A stretch of DNA of 64,000 bases. Origin: AC-38 sp033856025. Its GTDB lineage: Bacteria > Actinomycetota > Thermoleophilia > Solirubrobacterales > Solirubrobacteraceae. The position numbers and the translations under genes were made by a program. Shown here piece after piece: positions 41,803 to 49,429 of this stretch (the stretch's first letter is position 1; the number at the start of each line of letters is the position of its first letter). The notes below the pieces were generated by a model. The model worked only from the letters and a program-made list of their open reading frames with translations, searched no databases and was not told where the DNA came from. The DNA lies in assembly GCA_033856025.1 (NCBI GenBank), contig JAWVFQ010000004.1:186001-250000 (forward strand), written 5' to 3'.

Positions 41803-41948
41803 TAGCCTTGCCGAATCCGCCTCCCGCCCAGGGATGCGGAACGGGGGACCCAAGGTGACCGGGACGTTTCCGGTCGCCGGGGCGAATCCAGGCATTGCCG
41901 CCTGGTAGCGCCGACAGCGCGAGCCCGTCAGCTAACCCCGTAGGCGCC
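41803..41948 (+). promoter_or_regulatory. c-di-AMP (ydaO/yuaA) riboswitch
   Basis: Conserved blocks of the c-di-AMP riboswitch occur in order: TTGCCGAATCCG (41809-), GAACGGGGGACCCAAGGTGA (41838-), GGGGCGAATCCAGGC (41879-), CCTGGTAGCG and the most diagnostic GAGCCCGTCAGCTAACCCCG (~41921-41940) followed by TAGGCGCC. A -10-like TACAGT lies at 41786-41791, about 12 bases ahead. In actinobacteria this RNA turns cell-wall hydrolase genes off when c-di-AMP is high. The M23 peptidase gene begins about 20 bases downstream. Confidence 0.94.
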
Positions 41949-41968
41949 AGTCAGGGAGACAAACGCTG

Positions 41969-42838
41969 ATTCGCACGTTCCTGTGCAACCCGAGGACCAG
42001 GGCAACCGTGGCCGCCGCCGCCGCGGTCGGCGCCTGCGCGCTCGCCGTGCCGGCCGGCGCCTCCGCGGCGCAGGGCGGGACCGACGTCCCCCCGGCCAGC
42101 GGCGGAACCGCCTTCTACGCGGTACCGACGATCGCCCGTCTGGAGTGCGCCTCGGGCTGCGCCGACTCCGCCCGCGGCTCGGCCGCGGGCTCCGTCGCCG
42201 TCAAGGAGCTCGGCGTGCTGCGGATCCGCGGCGACAACATGGACAGCGTGGGCAAGGTCCTGTTCGTGGGCGCCTCGGGGACCGCCGACAACGTAGGCGT
42301 CGTGCCCTCCGCGCAGACCGGCCGCTCGCTGGACGTGAAGGTCCCCCGGCTGGCCAACAACGGCAAGGTCGTCCTACTCGACCCGGCCGGCCACAGCTCG
42401 GAGCCGAGCCGCGCGCAAATCAAGATCGTCCGCGTGCAGAAGCCGCTCGCGACCCAGGCCCTGATCTGGCCCGTGCGGGGCACGATCACCGGCGTGTTCG
42501 GCGAGTGGCGAGGCGACCACCGGCACACCGGCCTGGACATCGCGGTCCCGTCGGGCACCCCCATCAAGGCCGCGGCCGATGGTCAGGTCATCCTCATCGG
42601 CTGGCAGGGCGGCTACGGGAACTTCACCTGCCTGCGCCACGCGAGCCTGGTCACCTGCTACGCCCACCAGTCGTCCTATGCCACGTCGTTCGGCGCGTAC
42701 GTCAAGCAGGGGCAGACGATCGGCCGCGTCGGCTGCACGGGCAACTGCTCGGGCCCACACGTGCACTTCGAGGTGCGCAAGGGCCCCGACGCCTGGTCGA
42801 CACCGATGGACCCGGTCGGCTTCCTCCCGCGCCGCTAG
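41969..42838 (+). CDS. Secreted M23 endopeptidase under c-di-AMP control
   Basis: About 289 residues. The first canonical start is GTG 42008, which would give a signal peptide without any basic residue. In-frame reading upstream gives IRTFLCNPRTRATVAAAAAV..., a normal export signal, from an ATT at 41969 (or CTG 41966) with GGGAG 9-12 bases ahead. I therefore favour a non-canonical start. The mature N-terminal part has an IPT/TIG-like fold with ELGVLRIRGDNMDSVGKVLF. The M23 domain carries HRHTGLDIAVPSGTPIKAAA (HxxxD zinc motif) and GPHVHFEVRK (HxH). This is a peptidoglycan endopeptidase outside the membrane. The riboswitch upstream makes it a cell-growth/osmotic target. Confidence 0.88.
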   Translation: MRTFLCNPRTRATVAAAAAVGACALAVPAGASAAQGGTDVPPASGGTAFYAVPTIARLECASGCADSARGSAAGSVAVKELGVLRIRGDNMDSVGKVLFVGASGTADNVGVVPSAQTGRSLDVKVPRLANNGKVVLLDPAGHSSEPSRAQIKIVRVQKPLATQALIWPVRGTITGVFGEWRGDHRHTGLDIAVPSGTPIKAAADGQVILIGWQGGYGNFTCLRHASLVTCYAHQSSYATSFGAYVKQGQTIGRVGCTGNCSGPHVHFEVRKGPDAWSTPMDPVGFLPRR

Positions 42839-42851
42839 CCGCTTCCGCGCC

Positions 42852-44042
42852 TCAGTGGGCGTGGGCATGGTCCACGTCGCCCACCTCGTCGGGGCGCAGC
42901 CGGCTGGCCAGCAGCGCCGCCAGGGCCGTCGTGACCGGGACGGCCGTGATCAGCCCGATCGACCCGACCAGCGTCGCCACCACCTGCGTGGCCACGGACT
43001 CGACGTTGATGGCGTCCGAGAACGGCGTGTGCCCGACGGTGAACACGAGCAGGATGGGCAGAGACGCGCCGACGTAGGCCAGCACGAGCGTGTTGACCGT
43101 CGCCGCGACGTGATCGCGGCCCACGGACAGCGCGCCGCGGTAGAGCTCCAGCGCCCGCTGGGCGGGGTTGGCCCGGCGCAGCGCCATCACCGTGGAGGCC
43201 TGGCTGACCGTCACGTCGTCGAGCACTCCGAGGGCCCCGATCACCATCCCGGCCAGGACGAGCCCTCGCAGGTCGAGGTCGGTCCGCCCGACCAGCAGCA
43301 GGTTGGACTCCTCCGAGGACAGTCCGGTCAGGTGGGCGAGGTGGCTGAAGGCCTCGGCCAGGCCCAAGGTGACCGCGAGGCTCACCGCCGTCCCGAGGAT
43401 GGCCGCGATGCTCTTCGGGCCCACCCCATGGGCCAGCGCGATCGTCGCCACCATGATCGCCAGCGCGCCCGCCACCGCGACGGGCACGGGCGATCGGCCG
43501 TCCAGGATCGCCGGCAGGATGAACACCACGACGACGGCCAGCGAGATCCCCAGGCCGACGAGCGACATCAGGCCGCGCAGGCGTCCGAACACGATCACCA
43601 GCGCGGCGAACGCCAGGGCGAGCCACAGCATCGGCGCGCGGCGCTCGAAGTCCTGGAAGGAGTACGGCGGCGTGGCGCCGGCCGGCGTCCCGGCCGGGAC
43701 CTCGTTGCGCACGACGCGGATGACGTCACCGACCTGCACCTTCGGGGCGCGCCCGCCGTTCCCGAACTCCAGGACCGCGTCGCCGCCCTTGGCCGGACCC
43801 TCGAGCAGGCGCGCCGTGATGCGGCGGCAGTGGCTCGCCTGCGGCGTCGTGCAGGGGAGGTCCTCGACGCGGTAGATCTTCGCGCGCTGGACCGGTGGCG
43901 CCTTCCCCTGGGGATTCGGACCTCGATTGCGCTCACCGGTGGGCCAGAGCAGCGCCATGCCGACGACCGCGCCGAGGGCCAGAAGCACGGCCAGCGCGGC
44001 GAAGGCGCGACCCAGGGCGGAGTGACCGATGCCGAAGTGCAT
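42852..44042 (-). CDS. YibE/F-like membrane protein
   Basis: A 396-residue protein with an N-terminal helix (GRAFAALAVLLALGAVVGMA). An external domain (~30-120) follows with a Cys pair (DLPCTTPQASHC) and DVIRVVRNEVPAG, then seven or eight helices. The YibE/F core includes LMSLVGLGISLAVVVVFILP, then GALGVLDDVTVSQASTVM near 275 and FSHLAHLTGLSSEESNLLL. The tail is His-rich, DEVGDVDHAHAH. Function of the family is unknown. It is divergent from the permease-TIGR03943 pair with 54 bases between, and the His-rich tail suits a role in metal handling (inference). Confidence 0.85.
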   Translation of the reverse strand: MHFGIGHSALGRAFAALAVLLALGAVVGMALLWPTGERNRGPNPQGKAPPVQRAKIYRVEDLPCTTPQASHCRRITARLLEGPAKGGDAVLEFGNGGRAPKVQVGDVIRVVRNEVPAGTPAGATPPYSFQDFERRAPMLWLALAFAALVIVFGRLRGLMSLVGLGISLAVVVVFILPAILDGRSPVPVAVAGALAIMVATIALAHGVGPKSIAAILGTAVSLAVTLGLAEAFSHLAHLTGLSSEESNLLLVGRTDLDLRGLVLAGMVIGALGVLDDVTVSQASTVMALRRANPAQRALELYRGALSVGRDHVAATVNTLVLAYVGASLPILLVFTVGHTPFSDAINVESVATQVVATLVGSIGLITAVPVTTALAALLASRLRPDEVGDVDHAHAH

Positions 44043-44096
44043 CGAGGCTGCTTTCGCCCCGGCGCCCGCGCCACCTGCCGGGCGTAGCCTTGCGCC

Positions 44097-45092
44097 ATGG
44101 CCACGCAGACGGCGGCCCCCGTTCCGTCGCCACCGAGGCGCGTCCCACTGTGGGCCGCCGGGGCGGCGCTGTGGACGACGGTCGCGGCCGTGCTGGCCGC
44201 GCGGGCGGGCGGGCTGGCTCAGGTGGACGGCCTGGCGACCTTCTGCGTGATCTTCACCTCGATCATGGTCGAGGCGATCCCGTTCGTCCTGATCGGGGCG
44301 CTGGTGTCCGCGGCGGTCGCCGTGTACGTCCCCGACCGCGCGTTCGCGCGTCTCTCCCGCCTGCCGCCCGCGCTTCAGGTGCCCGGCGCCGCCGCCGCGG
44401 GGCTGGCCTTCCCCGTATGCGAGTGCGGATCGGTGCCGGTGGCGCGGCGGCTGCTGCTGCGCGGCCTGCATCCCGCGGCCGGGGTCACGTTCATGCTGGC
44501 CGCGCCGATCGTCAACCCGATCGTGGTGGCCTCGACCTGGGTGGCCTACGGCGGCGGCACCCAGGGCACGCGGATGGTGGCCGGTCGATGCGGGCTCGGG
44601 CTCCTCGCCTCCGTCGTGGCCGGGTGGCGGCTGGGCCCGCACGCCCGCGTGTCGAGCCGCCCCGAGGACACCTCCCACGAGCACCCGGCGGAGCGGCGCG
44701 GGTCCTTCGTGACCCACCTGGCCGGCGACTTCCTGTACATGGCGCGGTTCCTGGCGCTGGGCGCGGCGCTCTCGGCGCTGCTCCAGACCGTCGTGCCCCA
44801 GACGATCCTCTCCGGCCTGGCCGGGAGCCTCGTGCTGGGGACGCTGGCCCTCATGGGGCTGGCGTTCATCCTCTCGCTCTGCTCGGAGGCCGATGCCTTC
44901 GTCGCCACGTCGTTCACGGCGTTCCCGCTGGGCGCCCAGCTCGGCTTCCTGGTGCTGGGGCCGCTGGCCGACGTGAAGCTGGCGGCGATGTACGAGGGGA
45001 CGTTCCGGCGCGGCTTCGTGGTGCGGCTGCTCGCGCTCGCCGTCCCCCTGGTCCTGGCGGGGTCGGTCGCCTATGCGACGGTGGCGTGGTGA
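44097..45092 (+). CDS. DUF318/ArsP-like permease
   Basis: A 331-residue permease with about eight helices and the family's conserved motif FPVCECGSVPVARRLLLRGL (~105-120), followed by FMLAAPIVNPIVVASTWVAY. A His-containing loop (EDTSHEHPAERR) separates the halves. FILSLCSEADAFVATSFTAF (~255-275) is the mirror motif. The family includes the arsenical permease ArsP and the YcgR/YcgQ pair repressed by Zur. The next gene, starting on its stop (GTGA), is a TIGR03943 protein, as expected for the YcgR/Q pair. Likely substrate is a metal or metalloid; zinc context suggests a zinc-related role. Confidence 0.9.
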   Translation: MATQTAAPVPSPPRRVPLWAAGAALWTTVAAVLAARAGGLAQVDGLATFCVIFTSIMVEAIPFVLIGALVSAAVAVYVPDRAFARLSRLPPALQVPGAAAAGLAFPVCECGSVPVARRLLLRGLHPAAGVTFMLAAPIVNPIVVASTWVAYGGGTQGTRMVAGRCGLGLLASVVAGWRLGPHARVSSRPEDTSHEHPAERRGSFVTHLAGDFLYMARFLALGAALSALLQTVVPQTILSGLAGSLVLGTLALMGLAFILSLCSEADAFVATSFTAFPLGAQLGFLVLGPLADVKLAAMYEGTFRRGFVVRLLALAVPLVLAGSVAYATVAW

Positions 45093-45814
45093 CGCTGAGC
45101 GTGCGCACCGGACGGCTGATCGTCCTGGCGACGTGGAGCGCATTCCTCGCCTGGCTGTACGTGCAAAACGAAGTGGCGCGCTACCTGGGTCCGCGCACGG
45201 AGTGGGTCGTGCCGTTCGGCGCGGTCGTCCTGATCGCGGCCACGGTGGCCTACGCGCGGCTGGGAGCGCAGTCCGCGGACGCGCTGCGCGCGCTGTCGCC
45301 GGCCGAGGCACTGGGGCTGGTCTGGCTGCTCGTTCCCGTGCTCATCGGGTTCGCGTTCGCCGACGCCGCCCTGGGCTCGCTGGCGGCCTCGCGCAAGCTG
45401 ACCTCGCGCGGGATCGACGTGAGCCGGCTCGCCGACAGCCTGGCGGACGGCGCGTCGCGCTCGTCGGTCCTGGCGGTGAACATCGCCGACCACGACGACG
45501 ACTTCGCGGCGCAGAACGGCCTGCTCCCGGGACGCCCGATCGCGGTCGACGGCTTCGTCATGAAGCGCAGCGCCGGCGGCGGCGCGTCGTTCGACGTGGC
45601 GCGCCTGTACATCACGTGCTGCGTCGCCGATTCGATCCCGCTGCGCACGCGCGTCGAGCCGGTCGTCCCGGTGCCGTCGCTGCCGCGCGACCAGTGGGTG
45701 AAGGTGGCGGGGACGCTGGCTCGCGACGACGGCCACCTGGTCGTCCGCGCGGCCCGCGTCCAGCGGGTGCCGCGTCCGGACCACCCCTACCTGACGTACC
45801 GCGGAGCGACCTAG
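45089..45814 (+). CDS. TIGR03943-family membrane protein
   Basis: A 241-residue partner of the permease. GTG 45089 overlaps the permease stop (GTGA). Three N-terminal helices (LIVLATWSAFLAWLYVQNEV, then WVVPFGAVVLIAATVAYA, LVWLLVPVLIGFAFADA) precede an external domain. That domain has FVMKRSAGGGASFDVARLYI followed by a conserved Cys-Cys (TCCVADSIPL), and ends VKVAGTLARDDGHLVVRAAR, all as in TIGR03943 (YcgQ-like). The CC pair is invariant in the family. The 3' end overlaps the convergent znuB gene by 4 bases. Confidence 0.9.
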   Translation: MTLSVRTGRLIVLATWSAFLAWLYVQNEVARYLGPRTEWVVPFGAVVLIAATVAYARLGAQSADALRALSPAEALGLVWLLVPVLIGFAFADAALGSLAASRKLTSRGIDVSRLADSLADGASRSSVLAVNIADHDDDFAAQNGLLPGRPIAVDGFVMKRSAGGGASFDVARLYITCCVADSIPLRTRVEPVVPVPSLPRDQWVKVAGTLARDDGHLVVRAARVQRVPRPDHPYLTYRGAT

Positions 45815-46623
45815 GCGCGCAGCGCCTGGACCGCGCTGACCGCGACGTAGAGGGCCGCCGAGATCAGCACGATCGCGCCGCCCGGCGCGAGGTCGAGGTA
45901 GTACGCGGCGGCGAGGCCGGCCAGCACCGCCGTGAGCCCGAGGCCCATCGCGGTGACCAGCGTGGAGCGCAGGCTGGGCGCGATCCGCGCCGCCGTCATC
46001 ACCGGCAGCACCATCAGCGCGGCGATGAGCAGGATGCCCACGATCCGCATCGAGATGGCGATCGTCGTCCCGGCCAGGGCGGCCAGGGTGACGTTGAGCG
46101 CGCGGACCGGGACGCCCGCCACCCGGGCCGCCTCCTCGTCGATGGCCGCGGCCACCAGCCCCCGGTAGAGCAGCGCGATCAGCCCGAGCCCGGCGGCGCC
46201 CAGGACGGCCACGAGCACGAGGTCGCCGCGGGTGACGGTGAGGATGGAGCCGAAGAGGAACGCGAACAGGTTGGCGTTGAGCGCGTCGGCGGCCGAGATG
46301 AGCACGACCCCGCTCGCGATCCCGATGTAGAAGAACAGCGCCAGCGCCTGGTCGCCGGCGGCGCGGCCGCGGCTGCGCAGCTCCTCGATCCCCACGGCCC
46401 CCGCGACCGAGGTCACCAGCGCCGCGGCGACCGGCGAGACGCCGAGCAGGTAGCCCGCCGCCACCCCGGCGAACGCGGCGTGGCCGATCCCGTCCCCGAT
46501 CAGGCTCATCCGGCGCTGGACCAGGAAGAACCCGACTGCCGGCGCGAGCACGCCGACGACCGCGCCGGCGGCCAGCGCCAGACGCATGAACTCGGCGTCA
46601 AGGATGGACATGCGAGGGGTCAT
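45811..46623 (-). CDS. znuB: Zinc ABC transporter permease ZnuB
   Basis: A 270-residue metal ABC permease of the ABC-3 family with nine hydrophobic helices. It begins ILDAEFMRLALAAGAVVGVL and has the coupling-helix region QRRMSLIGDGIGHAAFAGVA, then GTTIAISMRIVGILLIAALM near the end. These are typical of ZnuB/MntB-type permeases. Reading may start at ATG 46623 or ATG 46611. It overlaps the 3' end of znuC by 26 bases, so the operon order is znuA-znuC-znuB. Confidence 0.93.
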   Translation of the reverse strand: MTPRMSILDAEFMRLALAAGAVVGVLAPAVGFFLVQRRMSLIGDGIGHAAFAGVAAGYLLGVSPVAAALVTSVAGAVGIEELRSRGRAAGDQALALFFYIGIASGVVLISAADALNANLFAFLFGSILTVTRGDLVLVAVLGAAGLGLIALLYRGLVAAAIDEEAARVAGVPVRALNVTLAALAGTTIAISMRIVGILLIAALMVLPVMTAARIAPSLRSTLVTAMGLGLTAVLAGLAAAYYLDLAPGGAIVLISAALYVAVSAVQALRA

Positions 46624-47284
46624 GCCAGTGGTGGGACAGCTCGCCGGGCGGGCCGTCGAACTCGATGCCGCCCCGGACGAGGACCAGCCGCTGCACGTGC
46701 GGCTCGATCGCGCCGAACTCGTGGGACACGTAGAGGATCGTCAGGCCGGTGTCGCGGTGCAGCTCGGCCAGCAGCCCGGCCAGCGCCTCCTGCGCGTCGG
46801 CGTCCACGCCGCTGGTCGGCTCGTCCAGGACGAGCAGCTCGGGCTCGCCCGCGAGCGCCTTGGCGATGAAGGCGCGCTGCTCCTGGCCGCCGGAGAGCCG
46901 GGAGATGGCGCGGTCGCGCTGCTCGGTGAGCCCGACGCGGGCGATGGCGTTGTCCACCGCGGCGCGGTCGTCGGCTCGCAGCGAGCGCAGGACCCCGCGC
47001 ACGGACACGCGGCCGGCGCTCACCAGCTCCTCCACCGTGATGGGGGCGTCGAGCGCCGCGCGCGCGCGCTGGGGCAGGTAGCCGATGCGGTCGGGGGCGC
47101 GCACCGTGCCGCTCGACGGCCGCTCCAGCCCGACGACGAGGCGGATCAGCGTCGTCTTGCCGCCGCCGTTGGGGCCGGCGATCCCCACGAACTCCCCCGG
47201 CTCCACCGCGAGGTCGACGTCGGTGAGGACCGGCGGCGCGCCGCCGTAGGCGAACGAGACGTGCCGCAGCTCGACTACCGGCAT
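46598..47284 (-). CDS. znuC: Zinc ABC transporter ATPase ZnuC
   Basis: A 228-residue ABC ATPase. Walker A GPNGGGKTTLIR (~36-46), a Q-loop in IGYLPQRARA, signature LSGGQEQRAFIAKAL (~134), Walker B LLVLDEPTSGVD and switch His YVSHEFG are all present. The tail is His-rich (LSHHWHDPSHVHP), as in ZnuC proteins that sense or hold zinc. ATG 47284 overlaps the 3' end of znuA by 10 bases. Confidence 0.94.
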   Translation of the reverse strand: MPVVELRHVSFAYGGAPPVLTDVDLAVEPGEFVGIAGPNGGGKTTLIRLVVGLERPSSGTVRAPDRIGYLPQRARAALDAPITVEELVSAGRVSVRGVLRSLRADDRAAVDNAIARVGLTEQRDRAISRLSGGQEQRAFIAKALAGEPELLVLDEPTSGVDADAQEALAGLLAELHRDTGLTILYVSHEFGAIEPHVQRLVLVRGGIEFDGPPGELSHHWHDPSHVHP

Positions 47285-48129
47285 CCCAGCCCCCTGCGCA
47301 GGACCGCCAGGTTGCGGCGCATGAGGGAGAAGTAGTCCTCGCCGCGGCGCTGCTCGCGCCCGGTGAGTCCCTCGACGGGGTTCAGGACCGCGGTCCTCGC
47401 GCCGGTCTCGCGCGCCACGGTGCGCGCCAGGCGCGGCGAGACGAGCGTCTCGGTGAAGACGGTCGTCGCGCCGGTCAGGCGGATCGCGCCGACCACCCGG
47501 CTCAGCTGCCGCGGCGTGGGCTCGGCCTCGGGCGAGAGGCCGGTGATGGCGACCTGGCGCAGCCCGTAGCGCTGGGCCAGATAGCCGAAGGCCTCGTGGC
47601 TGGTGACGATCTCGCGCCGGGCGCAGCGCGCCAGGCCGCGGCGGTAGGCGCCGTCCAGCTCGGCCAGCCGGGTCTGGAGCCCGGCCGCGGCGGCGGGCCG
47701 GTTCAGCGCGCTCGCGACCCGGCGCGCGACGAGCGCGTAGCGCACGGGGTCCAGCCACACGTGAGGATCGTTGTGGCCGCGGCGGCGCAGACCGGGCGTG
47801 TCGAGGAGCCGGAGCACCCGCGGGCCGTGGCCGGCGGCGCGCTCGAGCTGGGGCTGGAAGCCGTGGCCGAGGAGCAGGACGAGGTGGGCCGCGTGCAGCG
47901 TGCGCACGTCGTCGGCCGAGACCTCGAGGTCGTGGGGCTCCGCGCCGGGCGGCGTGAGGTTGCGGACGACGAGACCCGGGCCGCCGGCCCGCTGGGCGGC
48001 GTAGGCCAGCGGGTAGAAGCTCGCGGCGACCTCGCGGCCGTTGCGCCTCCCGTCGCCCCCGCCGGTCGTCAGCGCGGCCACGACCGCCGCGACGAGCGCC
48101 AGCGCGCCGAGACTGAGAACGATTCTCAT
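47275..48129 (-). CDS. znuA: Zinc ABC transporter substrate-binding protein ZnuA
   Basis: A 284-residue cluster A-I binding protein with an N-terminal helix RIVLSLGALALVAAVVAALT. This is a membrane anchor or signal without lipobox Cys. The ligand His residues are in PPGAEPHDLEVSA (~60), DPHVWLDPVRYALVA (~125) and TSHEAFGYLAQRYGL (~190), and an Asp/Glu site in VFTETLVSPRLA. The His-rich acidic loop typical of ZnuA is missing; only RRRGHNDPH remains. The ATG at 48129 lies inside the Fur-family box, so the repressor would cover the start of the gene. Confidence 0.93.
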   Translation of the reverse strand: MRIVLSLGALALVAAVVAALTTGGGDGRRNGREVAASFYPLAYAAQRAGGPGLVVRNLTPPGAEPHDLEVSADDVRTLHAAHLVLLLGHGFQPQLERAAGHGPRVLRLLDTPGLRRRGHNDPHVWLDPVRYALVARRVASALNRPAAAAGLQTRLAELDGAYRRGLARCARREIVTSHEAFGYLAQRYGLRQVAITGLSPEAEPTPRQLSRVVGAIRLTGATTVFTETLVSPRLARTVARETGARTAVLNPVEGLTGREQRRGEDYFSLMRRNLAVLRRGLGCR

Positions 48130-48134
48130 TCTCA
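48114..48134. promoter_or_regulatory. Zur/Fur-type operator
   Basis: TGAGAA-C-GATTCTC-A-TTCTCA is a 21-base imperfect palindrome with TGAGAA/TTCTCA outer arms, typical of Fur-family (Zur) boxes. It overlaps the znuA start and lies 21 bases before the zur ATG, so one site can control both the zinc importer and its own regulator. Confidence 0.85.
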
Positions 48135-48154
48135 CGGCGCTATCGTACAGCGCG

Positions 48155-48601
48155 ATGGCCTCCCGCCGTGTCACGAAGGCCGACTCCTCGCGCCTCGCCG
48201 CGCGCCTGGAGCGCGCCGGCGTCGGCGCCACGCCGGCCCGGCTCGCCGTGCTGGAGGAGCTGGCCCGCGAGCCCGACGACGCGACGGCGCAGACGATCCA
48301 CCGGCGCCTGGCCGACGCCGGGCGCGGCGTCGGGCTGGCGACCGTGTACCGCGCGCTGGGGTCGTTCGCCGAGGCCGGCGTCGTGGACTCCCTCCCCCAC
48401 CACGCCGGCGAGAGCTGCTACCGCCTGTGCGCCGAGGGCCACCACCACCATCTCGTGTGCACGGACTGCCACCGCGTCGTCGAGCTGTCGGACTGCCACG
48501 TCACGGACTGGCTGGCCGGCGCCGCCGCCGCCGAGGGATTCGTGGCCACCGGCCATCGCCTCGAGGCGACCGGCCTGTGCGCGAGCTGCCGGGCGGCATG
48601 A
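48155..48601 (+). CDS. zur: Fur-family regulator, probably Zur
   Basis: A 148-residue repressor. The winged HTH is RLAVLEELAREPDDATAQTI followed by GLATVYRALGSFAEAGVVD. The metal-binding C-terminal domain has GHHHHLVCTDCHRVVELSDC and ends CASCRAA, giving the two C-x2-C pairs of the structural zinc and the His-rich sensory site. The neighbours (divergent znuA-znuC-znuB and a shared Fur-type box) make zinc the likely co-repressor over iron. ATG 48155. Confidence 0.92.
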   Translation: MASRRVTKADSSRLAARLERAGVGATPARLAVLEELAREPDDATAQTIHRRLADAGRGVGLATVYRALGSFAEAGVVDSLPHHAGESCYRLCAEGHHHHLVCTDCHRVVELSDCHVTDWLAGAAAAEGFVATGHRLEATGLCASCRAA

Positions 48602-48795
48602 GTCCGCGCGACCGCATCGACGACCTGCGCGAGGAGGCCCGCTACCGGCGCGAGCGCCTCGAGCTCTACCGCGCCAAGTCCTACGGCCCGCGCGAGACCA
48701 GCCCGGCGCGCCTGCGGCGGCTGGAGACGGAGTCGGAGGCGGCGCAGGCGCGCCAGCGGACGGCCGAGCGCGAGGCGAGCGGGTCCCACGATTGA
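48598..48795 (+). CDS. Small coiled-coil protein coupled to zur
   Basis: A 65-residue very charged protein starting MSPRDRIDDLREEARYRRER, then LELYRAKSYGPRETSPARL, and ending RRLETESEAAQARQRTAERE-ASGSHD. It is almost wholly helical and probably a short coiled coil. The ATG overlaps the zur stop (ATGA), so it is coupled to the regulator. Similar short proteins occur in actinobacteria without function. It should be expressed with zur under zinc depletion. Confidence 0.75.
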   Translation: MSPRDRIDDLREEARYRRERLELYRAKSYGPRETSPARLRRLETESEAAQARQRTAEREASGSHD

Positions 48796-48846
48796 GTCAC
48801 GTTCGCTTCCTCACCCGCTGACCTGGGGGAGGGCTGAGAGCCCTGG

Positions 48847-49341
48847 TCATCCCTCCAACGGCGGACCGACGTGCTCCACGCCGTACTCGGCGGTCAGGGC
48901 CTCCAGCGACGCCGGGGGCGCCTCACCCTCCTCGGGCAGCCGCTCGACCTCGCTCGGGACGCCCGAGCGCGCGAACATCTCCTCCAGGCCACCCGGGGTG
49001 AAGACGGCGAGCATCCGTGCGGGGCGGTCGAGCACCCGGAAGGTGTGCGGCACGCCGCGCGGCAGGTAGGCGAACCCGCCCGGCCCGACGACGACGTCGC
49101 AGTCGCCACAGACGACTCGCACATCGCCCTCGAGGACCTGCAGCAGCTCGTCCTCGATGCTGTGCACGTGCAGCGGCGGTCCGAACCGCGGCGGCGCATT
49201 GAACTCGGCGGCGCCGACCCGGGATCCCTCGGCGGCGGCGCCGGCCAGCTTGACCGTGACGCAGGCTCGCATCTGGAGGACGTGATCGCCCTCTCCGGCC
49301 TGGTGGAAGACCGGCGTGGTGGTGAGGTGGGTGTTTGACAT
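48847..49341 (-). CDS. Cupin-domain protein
   Basis: A 164-residue single-domain cupin. Motif 1 is PPLHVHSIEDELLQVLEGDV (H-x-H-x4-E), and motif 2 is PGGFAYLPRGVPHTFRV (P-x-G-x6-H). The metal-binding His and Glu are all present. The N-terminal strands are TTPVFHQAGEGDHVLQMRAC, and a short C-terminal helical part (GLEEMFARSGVPS) is typical of quercetinase- or pirin-like cupins. Reaction unknown. It is divergent from the GAF-LuxR regulator, 88 bases apart. Confidence 0.9.
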   Translation of the reverse strand: MSNTHLTTTPVFHQAGEGDHVLQMRACVTVKLAGAAAEGSRVGAAEFNAPPRFGPPLHVHSIEDELLQVLEGDVRVVCGDCDVVVGPGGFAYLPRGVPHTFRVLDRPARMLAVFTPGGLEEMFARSGVPSEVERLPEEGEAPPASLEALTAEYGVEHVGPPLEG

Positions 49342-49429
49342 GGGCGCAACGTTCGCCCACCCGTTTTCGGTGCGCCATCCCCAGGTTTAGGGGTTTTCCA
49401 AGCGCGCGTGCGGCCGTACACTCGCCCGC

